From an uncultured Collinsella sp. (GTDB taxonomy: Bacteria; Actinomycetota; Coriobacteriia; Coriobacteriales; Coriobacteriaceae), in NCBI GenBank assembly GCA_900541145.1, contig UQIH01000010.1, positions 17,505-81,504 of the forward strand: 64,000 nt of DNA, written 5' to 3'. The notes under the pieces are model-generated. The model made no database searches, was not told the origin of the DNA, and was given only the letters and a program-made list of their open reading frames with translations. Both the position numbers and the translations under genes were made by a program. Positions 17,498-25,859 of this stretch are shown one piece after another. The number at the start of each line of letters is the position of its first letter. Position 1 is the stretch's first letter.

Positions 17498-18057
17498 TGG
17501 GCGCAAAGACGATTTGGCATGGCTTCAGAAATATGGTTTTCGGAAGGTACGATGACGATAAGTTTTGGAGAAGGCGACACGCCCTTCTTACCGGAAGTGC
17601 CCGGGGTATCCGCAAAACTTATTATTCGTTGTATGTTCACCACGAGATGCGCAGGAGCTGTGCGGATATCATGCCTGGATGGAGCGACGATGCTTCATGC
17701 GTGTGCGAGAATTTTTTGGCGCCACCCAATATCACTGCGCACGGCATCAACGGTATAGTCATTGCGGGGGGGGCAACCATAGGGCGAAATGTGACCATCT
17801 TTCACCAAGTAACTATAGGACGCAGCAGAGGGAAAGCTCCCGTTATTGGTGATAATGTCTTCATCGGTCCCGGCGCCAAGATTTTCGGAGGAATTCGCGT
17901 TGGTAATAACGTCAAGATCGGAGCAAACTGCGTTGTGTTCCAAGACGTACCCGATAACTCGACGGTTGTTCTCGATAAACCGCGAATTATTGAACATAAG
18001 CAGCCTTCACCTTATATCGTTGCCGAGGAAGGCGAGTATAAACCTCGCGAGTGGTAG
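17491..18057 (+). CDS. Serine acetyltransferase-like hexapeptide acyltransferase with a G8 tract
   Basis: A 188-residue left-handed beta-helix acyltransferase, CysE/WcaB-like, that probably O-acetylates a sugar of the polysaccharide. Hexapeptide repeats run from IVIAGGATIGRNVTIFHQVT through VIGDNVFIGPGAKIFGGIRV to VGNNVKIGANCVVF. The catalytic-type His is in FHQVTIG. A run of eight G (17766-17773) encodes Ala-Gly-Gly inside the first coil. The current length is in frame, but slippage here would truncate the enzyme. It overlaps the epimerase gene by 7 nt. Confidence 0.83.
   Translation: MLMGAKTIWHGFRNMVFGRYDDDKFWRRRHALLTGSARGIRKTYYSLYVHHEMRRSCADIMPGWSDDASCVCENFLAPPNITAHGINGIVIAGGATIGRNVTIFHQVTIGRSRGKAPVIGDNVFIGPGAKIFGGIRVGNNVKIGANCVVFQDVPDNSTVVLDKPRIIEHKQPSPYIVAEEGEYKPREW
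17766..17773 (+). repeat. G8 homopolymer inside the acyltransferase gene
   Basis: Eight consecutive G within codons for Ala-Gly-Gly. In-frame at this length; gain or loss of one base would shift the frame about halfway through the protein. Confidence 0.95.
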
Positions 18058-18061
18058 ACAT

Positions 18062-18971
18062 ATGGAAGTTTGTATACCAATGCCAATTCGCTCCGATGCG
18101 ACTGGGGACAAACACGCTTTCCTTGTTATGGCTCATAAGGACAATGAGGTTCTTCACACCCTGATGAGAGCCCTCGATGATGAACGAAACGGCATCTTCA
18201 TCCATATGAATGCAAAAAAGCGGATGGAAAGAAAATCGCTTGTTGGCTTCTGTCAGTAAGACGGGGATCTTTTTAATTCCTCGTATCAGAGTCACTTGGG
18301 GCGCGTATTCGCAAATCGCCTGTGAACTCAGCTTTCTCAACTCCGCAGTTGCAAAGGGACACTATTCCTATTCTCACCTTTTGAGCGGTCAAGATCTTTC
18401 TATTTAAAGTCAGGACCAGATTCACTCATTCTTTGACTCTTGTGGAAATAAAGCGTCCATTCGCTTCGAAAACCACAACAGGGACTATCGGAGAAGAATC
18501 GGTGAGCATGTTATCTAGAATACTTTCGGGATAAGCAAATCTCAGGTTTTCTTACGAAAGATGGATGGCCTTCTATCGAGTCTTTTGCAGTGTTTTAGGA
18601 AGCCTGCTAGAGACTTGGAATTGATGAAAGTTGACAACTGGTTTTCAACCACCGTTGGCCTCGCTCGTTACCTTGTCAAGAATGCCTCGTCGATACGTTC
18701 GGTTTTCTGGGATTCTATGTGCGGAAATGGAGTCTTCCTGCAAACTGAGGTTTGGGATGCGGGGAGTAGATTTAGATGCTTTCGAGCCCCCGGCGCTCAA
18801 AGGGATGATGCGATAATGCGGCTTATCGATTGGGGTGCTGATGAGTCACCCCGTGTGTCGGGAATTGCAGACTTAGAACTCATCAGGAATTCAAGAATGA
18901 TGTTCGCGCGCAAATTCGATTCAGAAATCGATAGCGATATCGTCAAAGCTATTGAATCAATGGTTGGATAG
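18062..18971 (+). pseudogene. Core-2/I-branching (Branch) beta-1,6-GlcNAc transferase-like pseudogene
   Basis: Three pieces in shifted frames together resemble a PF02485 glycosyltransferase. Piece one (from ATG 18062) has KHAFLVMAHKDNEVLHTLM and DDERNGIFIHMNAKK. After a frameshift near 18230-18250 comes KTGIFLIPRIRVTWGAYSQI then HYSYSHLLSGQDLSI. The next codon is TAA where the family normally has Lys, and the same frame continues SQDQIHSFFD, so this is a nonsense change. The third piece (from about 18561) has VDNWFSTTVGLARYLVKN and NGVFLQTEV. The gene is inactive by at least one frameshift and one or two stops. It closes the polysaccharide cluster. Confidence 0.78.
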
Positions 18972-19510
18972 ATCTTTTTTCTAACAGTTTAAATAGCAGT
19001 TTATGATTCGGCGGTCGCATGGCCCCCGAATGCTATGCTCTTCAGCCAAATAGAGAATATGCCCGAATGCTCACCCGAATCTATATTTATCGACAATTCC
19101 TTCGGTTGACACTCGGGTGAATGGAACAGATGGATATGAAAGGAGAGACCCCTCGAGATGCTCGCGACGGGTCGCTCCGCCGACGAGCTCCCGTTGTTCG
19201 GCGAGGATGTCGACAAAGAAACTGCCGCTCATGAGTGAGAAGATTCGTCCCTCTAATGGGCGTTGCTCTTGAGCGCTCCGCAAGCCGCCCGTGTCGGGAT
19301 GCTCTTCTTCACGTCCAAGCGCCTCGCGCCCCATTTGAGTACGAGGCCGAGCTGTGCGGCGCCAACAACAAGACCATCTCCGAATGGCGGAACCGCCTAC
19401 TCGCCATGGCAGCCGGGCACTTGGACCGGAAAGGTAGGGCTCCATATCCAGATGGCTGACGCGATTCACGCTACTTGGAGCGGGTAAAGTAACACGCGCT
19501 ATCTTACCCG
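18972..19510. other. Gene-free stretch with a degenerate insertion-sequence fragment
   Basis: No intact gene. The only coding-like segment is the transposase fragment at 19235-19459, listed separately. The rest is short readings in all frames with no ribosome site. The junction between the polysaccharide cluster and the minus-strand secreted protein lies here. Confidence 0.6.
19235..19459 (+). mobile_element. Possible IS1595-like transposase remnant
   Basis: A 74-codon plus-strand reading contains FEYEAELCGANNKTISEWRN followed by RLLAMAAGHLDR. This resembles the helix-turn-helix region of some IS1595-group transposases (of the type ...AELCGVSxKTAxxWRHRxLATVDGxxDR), where the catalytic domain should follow. 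It then runs into a stop. No flanking inverted repeats were recognised. Similarity is by eye and short, so another transposase family is possible. Confidence 0.35.
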
Positions 19511-21456
19511 TTAAATCCTTATTTCATTGATTAGGGTTGATTTGTCTAATCTAACCTTATCAGTTTTATTTACTATAGACACTAGCTTCCAGCCCTGCGC
19601 GGAGGCTCCGCTTGCCGTGAAGATGCGCACGTTTGTGTCGTCCGAAGTGGAGACCCATTTCGCGTTGAGGGCCAGGCTGGGGTTGCCCGCTGAATCTATC
19701 GCGTATGCGCCGTCCTCGCGCGCCTCTATTACCCATCTCTGGGCGGCGGTGCCGTTCCTGGAAAACTGCTGGACGTTAGCCCCCGAGGAGAAGTTGGCGC
19801 TCTTCACGTCGAGTGCTAGGCCGGTCCCGGAGCAAACGATCTTGTACGTGCCGAACCCGCTGTCATAGGTGAGTCTGAAGCGCCCAGCTCCGGACCCGTT
19901 GCGCTTCCAGAGCTGGGCGTTCGCTCCGTTCTCCGGCGAACAGCCCGAGATGTCTAGCATCGTCATGCTCGACCCGGCTTTTTCTATCTCGTACTCGCCG
20001 TCGGAGACGATTTGTTCCGGTTTTGCTGCCTCACCTTGGTATGTGCTTTTGAAGTTATACTTTGCGGTCCACTTGTTGCTTGATGTCATGGTGACGTTGG
20101 AAGCGGCGGTGAGGTAGGCCTTGGTGTCGCCTGCCTTCCACTCGCGTTGATTCATGGCGCAGACGATAATGCCGTTCCGGATGCCGCTGAAGCTGGGCGG
20201 GAAGGACTGATTGTCGGCATTGATAGAGAAGCCCTCATCGCGAACGTCAAGGTGTTTCTGAATTCGTTCGACATACCTGCGGCCCACTCATCAGCCTTAC
20301 CGTTACGTACAAAGTAGTTATCTTTAAGACTGGTAGAACGCGCAGCATAACCATCAGCTGAATATATCTTATCGTGCCCTGGATGTGCAATTACCATGCG
20401 CTCGTCAGTAAGACAGATGTAAAGATGGCGTTGGTCTAGATCTCCGTAATAATTATCAGACGTGTCATCCCAAGTGCAGTCAACTTGATACCTTTCGTCA
20501 TCGAGTTTAACCGCATTCCACGTATGCCCATCATAGGTATCGCGGGTTTCCGTGTTTTCTATGCCTGCGGCAGAAAGTAGTTTCGCATACGCTGATTCAT
20601 AGGCTTGACACGTCCCAAGCCCCCTCGTAAGAGCACTTTCAGCTGAGGACCACGTGAGCGAGTTGTCGTACTCAAGCTGATCGAGAAGCCAGTCGTGAAG
20701 ATAGAGAGCCATTTCGTATTCAGAATCATCTGTCTCTTGCTTGGCTTGTGACACTGCTTTATTGACAATGCTCGCAACGCTGGGATACGCATCATCTGCA
20801 ACCTGGATATACGAGTTGGTGCGCAAGTAGTAAACGCCCGACGCCTTGTCCATGAGGTAAAAGCGGAAGTTATACGATCCGGTAGCCGTCGTTGTGAACG
20901 TAAAGCCGTGGCTAACGCACGCGTCGGTGTACTTTGTCCACTCCCCGCGGCTTGGATCGGCGACCGACTCATAGGCGTACTCGTTGGAGTTAGAGTACGA
21001 AGGCGCATCCATGCGAAAGAGATAGCTGCCACTGCCACCTGTTGCGCTTACGTGGAAGGTCGTTGGCTGTCCAAGTACTGGATCGTTCCATTCGACGGTG
21101 AGGGTGACACTGCCGCTGGTGGCGCTATCGCTGTACTGATATCCACTTATTGCGGCCTTTGTGGCTTGTTCCGAATCAGGAGACATGTCGGAAGCTAGGG
21201 AAACCTGAGGTTCCACCTGATGTGCAATTGAATTCGCGAGATCGGAATCATTTTTGATGGACTCATTGCCGATCTCGCTTGTATCGATGTCGCCTTTCAT
21301 GCTGGCGTCCGAATTGTCCGCTGCGCCAGTATCAAACTGCTCCAAGGTGTTTTCTTGCTGACGTTCTTCTTCCGCTAAAACCCTTACAGGTATTGCTGCG
21401 CTAAGCATGGATACGCAAAGAACTACGCAGAGCGAGTGGTAAAAAACTCGTTTCAT
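19511..21456 (-). pseudogene. Secreted transglutaminase-like protein with ricin-type lectin domain, frameshifted
   Basis: A signal peptide starts at MKRVFYHSLCVVLC (ATG 21456, GAGAGG upstream). A Ser/Asp-rich linker and an Ig-like stretch follow. The transglutaminase-like papain-fold domain has the Cys in GLGTCQAYESAYAKLL, the His in DGHTWNAVKL and the Asp in VDCTWDD. The frame then breaks near 20275-20285: one T appears missing in GCAGGTATG, where GCAGGTTATG would restore DEWAAGYVERIQ. The continuing frame (20287-19511) holds a beta-trefoil lectin domain with QLWKRNGSG, LALDVKSANFSSGANVQQFS and QRWVI repeats. Likely a glycan-binding surface protease or cross-linker, now truncated unless the shift is a sequencing error. 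Confidence 0.72.
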
Positions 21457-21719
21457 AGCGGTGCCTCTCGATAAGGTGGGCGCCAAGGCCCGGAGGCGGC
21501 GCCAGGCCAACACTCCGTGTATATGTAAGTGGGGTTAATTTTACGGTAACACCAATCAACAACAGCGAACTTTTTGGACAGAGTTGGGGAGGGGAGGGGA
21601 TGTAGGTGCACCTGGAATCGGCAATGAGCTCGTATCGACGGCTATAGTTGGTTATTCAGGATGTAAAATCACAAACCAAGCTGGTTTACTACGGGTTATT
21701 AATTTGATTGGGGCCAAAG

Positions 21720-22271
21720 ATGGTGGATGAATCTATTCTTGTCTCGATTCTTGATTCAGTTGCATCCATGCTTCCCTCCCTAGTAGGCACCCTAATTGGC
21801 GGCGGCGTAACACTGCTCGCTACGCGTATGACTATCAGGCACCAAAACGAGCTTGAAGACAAGAAAAGAAGGTTAACGCTTGAGAACGATTGGCGACAAT
21901 ACGAAAGGGAGAACCTTACACGTCTTCAAGAGACGATTCAGCACAGTATGCGCGCAAACTTTAAATGCTATACACAAATGCTGGAGTATGCCGCGACCGG
22001 AAGAAATTATATCGAGTGGATTATTGACGACAATGATTCTGAAGCTCAGCGACATTATTTAGAGGATATCCTTCTACTCAGTGCACGTTTACCTGGAAAT
22101 GACCTGAACGACGCCATGACTTTATACCGAGAGAAAACGCACCGAGTGACGCATGAGTCGCATAGCGAATCACAGCTGAACGCTGCAATGAACGAACTTT
22201 TAATTCAGCATGCCGCATGCATGGCGCTTGTGGGTGAAAGACTTCGGCGATGCGTGGGCGGCAATGAATAA
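21720..22271 (+). CDS. Small membrane-anchored coiled-coil protein upstream of Gabija
   Basis: A 183-residue protein of no recognised family. An N-terminal hydrophobic segment (SVASMLPSLVGTLIGGGVTL) is followed by a charged, helical, probably coiled-coil region (HQNELEDKKRRLTLENDW, YERENLTRLQETIQ) facing the cytoplasm. The start is ATG 21720; a TTG at 21708 is also in frame. It ends 46 nt before gajA on the same strand, with no terminator seen between them. It may be an accessory or unrelated neighbour of the Gabija genes. Base composition matches the AT-richer island rather than the core genome. Confidence 0.6.
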   Translation: MVDESILVSILDSVASMLPSLVGTLIGGGVTLLATRMTIRHQNELEDKKRRLTLENDWRQYERENLTRLQETIQHSMRANFKCYTQMLEYAATGRNYIEWIIDDNDSEAQRHYLEDILLLSARLPGNDLNDAMTLYREKTHRVTHESHSESQLNAAMNELLIQHAACMALVGERLRRCVGGNE

Positions 22272-22317
22272 ATAGTTGCCTGAAACTAAAAGGAATAATT
22301 GCGACGGTGGTTCAATC

Positions 22318-24039
22318 ATGAAAATCGAAAAAGTTCATATCAAGGGTTTCCGTAACTTCGACGACGTTGTTGTTGAACTTGGGGAAAAGACTCTTATTTT
22401 CGGGCCAAACGATTCGGGGAAGACAAACTTCTTGCATGCGTTGAGGATTCTTTTCGATCCTAGCCTCTCCGCGAGGGATTTCGAGCTTTCTTCGTCCGAT
22501 TTCAACTGTAGAACCAATCCTGATCGAGTGGAGATAACTGCGACATTATGCGACGTCCACGAGGATTGCCTGATCAGCGCATTCGGCGGCAATTTAGCCG
22601 AAGGCAGAACTGTTATTGGTTATACCTGCAACCGAGAAGGTGACTACAAGTTTCTGGTCGGAAATGAAAAACTTGGCATCGAGCCCGTACAGTCACGCTT
22701 CTATATCAAGCATCTGGTGCTCGAGTATGTTAACAGCACCCGCGACGCCGCCCGCTTCCTAAAGCGCAGCCAGACTGCCCTGCTCGAGGCCGCACGCAAT
22801 TCACGAAACGACGACGATGCTCATGACGACGACGTTTCGATCAAAGAGATTCAAAGCAGCCTCGAATCGCTGAACGACGGAATTAACGGGCTCCATTACA
22901 TAACCAATGCTCTTAAAACTGTGAACGATGAGATGGCCAGGATGTCAGCCTTGAACGTGGGACGCGAGGCCCGTCTTGTGGCTGGAAACACGGACGCGGG
23001 CAAGCTTCTTGACAACCTTCAGCTCGCCTATCTGTCCGATGATGTTCCCTTGACTTTTGGCGGCGAGGGTCGAAGCAACCAACTGTTCTTCTCCACTTGG
23101 CTTTCTCAGAGAAATATTAAAAAGCCTGTTGAGAAGGTAAGCATCGTCGCCATAGAAGAGCCTGAGGCGCACCTTCATCCCCAGCAGCAGCGGGCATTGG
23201 CAAAGTACCTTTCCGGCTGTATTGACGGACAGGTTCTTCTGACGACCCATTCGCCTCAGATTGTCGAGCGGTTTGCTTCCGACGCGCTCGTGAAGATGGG
23301 CAACGAGGGCAAACCCACATGCTCCGGCATCGAGCTCAGAAGGAAAATCGATGCCTTGGGCTATCGTCTTAACCCTATTGTGGCGGAGGTGTTCTTCAGC
23401 CGCGGAGTGTTCTTGGTGGAGGGACCATCGGAAATCGTCTTCTTCCGGGCCCTTGCAGCAGCAATCGGCATAGACCTTGACCGAGAAAACCTGTCAATTC
23501 TTTCTGTGGATGGCATCGGTTTCAAACCTTACGTGCTTTGCTGCGAGGCGCTTGGGATTCCCTGGGTATTACGCACTGATAACGATGTATTCAAGGTCCC
23601 AAATAAGGAACGATATAGGCTTGCCGGAGTTGCTCGCGCATACGGGATCGTCGAATCGCTCGGACGTTCCTACGTTGAGGCGCTATGGCTGAGAATCAAG
23701 AATTCATTGACATGGGATGGCGGACCGGCTGTCCCTGTTGAAGTTGCATCCGCGGTGAATGAGCTGCGCGATGCCCTTGATTTTGAGGGCATATATCTTT
23801 CAGATCGCGACCTCGAGTACGATCTCATTGCAAGCGGTCTCCGCGGAGTTCTGGAAGAGCATTATGGAGTGGATAACCAAGAAGAACTTTACGCCGCGAT
23901 GACCGTGCGAAAGGCAGAGGGCATGCATGCGTTCATCTCTAAGTGTCCAAGCGAGCTGGGATGTCTTGCGGAAAGCACCTTCTGCAAGCCGTTGAGGAGA
24001 CTCCAACTGCTGGCTTCTGTGGGTCACGGCGATGATTAA
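22318..24039 (+). CDS. gajA: Gabija protein GajA: OLD-family ATPase/TOPRIM endonuclease
   Basis: A 573-residue OLD-type nuclease. The ATPase half has IKGFRNFDDVVVELG, Walker A GPNDSGKTNFLHAL and Walker B VAIEEPEAHLHPQQQRALAK with the downstream TTHSPQI. The TOPRIM half starts VFLVEGPSEIVFFRALAAA and has the acidic pair in LRTDNDVF. In Gabija, GajA is a sequence-specific DNA nuclease inhibited by nucleotides and released on phage infection. ATG 22318 is the natural start (MKIEKVHIKGF). It overlaps the helicase gene by 8 nt, the standard gajA-gajB arrangement, which supports the assignment over a solitary OLD nuclease. Confidence 0.87.
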   Translation: MKIEKVHIKGFRNFDDVVVELGEKTLIFGPNDSGKTNFLHALRILFDPSLSARDFELSSSDFNCRTNPDRVEITATLCDVHEDCLISAFGGNLAEGRTVIGYTCNREGDYKFLVGNEKLGIEPVQSRFYIKHLVLEYVNSTRDAARFLKRSQTALLEAARNSRNDDDAHDDDVSIKEIQSSLESLNDGINGLHYITNALKTVNDEMARMSALNVGREARLVAGNTDAGKLLDNLQLAYLSDDVPLTFGGEGRSNQLFFSTWLSQRNIKKPVEKVSIVAIEEPEAHLHPQQQRALAKYLSGCIDGQVLLTTHSPQIVERFASDALVKMGNEGKPTCSGIELRRKIDALGYRLNPIVAEVFFSRGVFLVEGPSEIVFFRALAAAIGIDLDRENLSILSVDGIGFKPYVLCCEALGIPWVLRTDNDVFKVPNKERYRLAGVARAYGIVESLGRSYVEALWLRIKNSLTWDGGPAVPVEVASAVNELRDALDFEGIYLSDRDLEYDLIASGLRGVLEEHYGVDNQEELYAAMTVRKAEGMHAFISKCPSELGCLAESTFCKPLRRLQLLASVGHGDD

Positions 24040-25657
24040 GCCTAGTGAGGAGCAGGCCAAGGTTATCGCCTGTGAAGAGTCTGCCGTCATTTCGGCACGG
24101 CCGGGCAGCGGTAAAACGTTTACGATGGCAAGGATGATAGTCAAAGCATCTGAGCGTCTTTTGAGTTATCAGGGCGTTGTGGCCATTTCATACACCAGGA
24201 AGGCTAGTACTGAGCTTAGGGATAGGTGCTCTGGGCTAGGGGTGCGTGCTGGCAATTCGTTTTTCGGAACGATCGATGCTTTTTGCCTTGCTATGATTAT
24301 CCAGCAGTTCGTCCCCCATGTCGTTGGTCGAATGGTCGAAATTGATGTAGTCGATGATGACCAGTCGCTTCCCGCGTCGAGGATCAAAGACCATTGGGTA
24401 AGCCCCAACGAGGACCGCTGGGATCTTATCCGCGAAGCACTTTCCTTGGGAGTGCTTCCGGTCTCGGCTTTGAGCGAGGTCGCTTACTGCATGGTGAAAC
24501 ACGTCCCCGCCGTGAGGAGCTTCCTGCACGCCCGCTATAAGGCGGTGTTCATCGACGAATATCAGGACTGTGGACTTGCCCAGCACATGCTGTTCAGAGA
24601 ACTCGTCAACATTGGAATTCGAGGCGTGGCCTTCGGGGATATGGATCAAGCTATCTTCGCATATGACGGCCGGTCTTCAGTCTTCCTAAATGAGCTGATT
24701 GCGGATCCACACTTCAAGACTTTCGAGATTACCGAAAACCACAGGTGTCATCGGAGCATCGTTGATTACTCACTGAGGCTTCTAGGTACGCAAGCGCCTT
24801 CTCGCGCCTGTCAAGACAAGAGAGTTGTGCTGGTTAAGATATCGGGCGACGAAAGAAACATAGCCGACACCATTTGTGAGCATCTAGATGTGATTACCGA
24901 ACAATACAAAGTTGAGCGCCGCAACGAGTTCGCATTGTTGTCTACATCCAACATGATGCTCGAGCGGTACGCAGGACTTCTCGGCATACCTTCTAAGATT
25001 GTTATTTCCACGAAGCTGGACGTTGGCTTCAGCCGGTCTCGCATATTTTTCAGGGAATTGCTGGCGTTTCTGTACTCAAGTGGTTATGTGGGTGATTTTC
25101 TCGACAGGTATATTCCTGCAGAGCAAATGCCGCGCGCAAGGTTTACAGCTAACGACCTTCTGCGGGCTCTAAAGAATGCCCCAGATGATTCATGGATCGA
25201 GCTATATGATTCCTTTTGCAGCCTAGAAGAGCTGTGTCTTGAGAACGATGTCGACCCGGAAGCGCGATTTGATCTCGGAGAGGTCCTTTCTGATGTCGAT
25301 GAGCTTAGGGGTGGTTTTCGGCCTGCCCGCGAAGATGAGGTGAACCTGCTTACATACCATAAGGCGAAGGGACTTGAGTTCGACGTTGTGTTCTGTCTTG
25401 ATTGCTATAAGTTCCTCATGCCTCCTTATAATTACGAGAAACAAGACTATGACGCATATCAACAATCGCTGAATATGCATTATGTCGGGCTTACGCGAGC
25501 ACGAAAAGTTTGCTATATTCCGCTTGCCGACTGGCGCCATAATGCGAAGGGGAAAACAATGGAGGCAATTCCTTCGGAGTTCCTACAAAAGCCTGGGCTA
25601 ATGAACCTTCGACGTGAAGTGCGCTGGGGCACCGGAAATGCAGAAGATGATGCCTAG
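24032..25657 (+). CDS. gajB: Gabija protein GajB: UvrD/Rep-like helicase
   Basis: A 541-residue superfamily 1 helicase. Motif Q/I is PSEEQAKVIACEE and SARPGSGKTFTMARM, Ia is VAISYTRKASTEL, II is FIDEYQDCGLAQHML, III is FGDMDQAIFAYDG, V is TYHKAKGLEFDVVFCLD and VI is YVGLTRARK. It is shorter than UvrD or PcrA, lacking most of the 2B insertion, as reported for GajB. It overlaps gajA by 8 nt and has no terminator between, so the pair is translated together. GajB is thought to sense DNA ends and activate GajA. Confidence 0.87.
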   Translation: MIKPSEEQAKVIACEESAVISARPGSGKTFTMARMIVKASERLLSYQGVVAISYTRKASTELRDRCSGLGVRAGNSFFGTIDAFCLAMIIQQFVPHVVGRMVEIDVVDDDQSLPASRIKDHWVSPNEDRWDLIREALSLGVLPVSALSEVAYCMVKHVPAVRSFLHARYKAVFIDEYQDCGLAQHMLFRELVNIGIRGVAFGDMDQAIFAYDGRSSVFLNELIADPHFKTFEITENHRCHRSIVDYSLRLLGTQAPSRACQDKRVVLVKISGDERNIADTICEHLDVITEQYKVERRNEFALLSTSNMMLERYAGLLGIPSKIVISTKLDVGFSRSRIFFRELLAFLYSSGYVGDFLDRYIPAEQMPRARFTANDLLRALKNAPDDSWIELYDSFCSLEELCLENDVDPEARFDLGEVLSDVDELRGGFRPAREDEVNLLTYHKAKGLEFDVVFCLDCYKFLMPPYNYEKQDYDAYQQSLNMHYVGLTRARKVCYIPLADWRHNAKGKTMEAIPSEFLQKPGLMNLRREVRWGTGNAEDDA

Positions 25658-25859
25658 CGTCGAGTCTGACACATATGGGTTTAATATCGACCTGGCTGAT
25701 TGAGCGGTCCATCTAAAGGGCTAATGCCACATTCGTTTAAAAGATCGGTTACTGCCCAATGAGAGGAAAGCCATTACAAGGAAAGGGATACAGTTCATTA
25801 AGTTAGAGTAACTATAATGAATTTCAGCGTAAATAAATAATTTCTGCTGAGGTGCAGCC

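Noticed and set aside
22318..25657. Solitary OLD nuclease plus housekeeping UvrD rather than Gabija
   Set aside because: Overlap, order, short helicase without a full 2B domain and island context all fit gajA-gajB; housekeeping UvrD/PcrA is longer.
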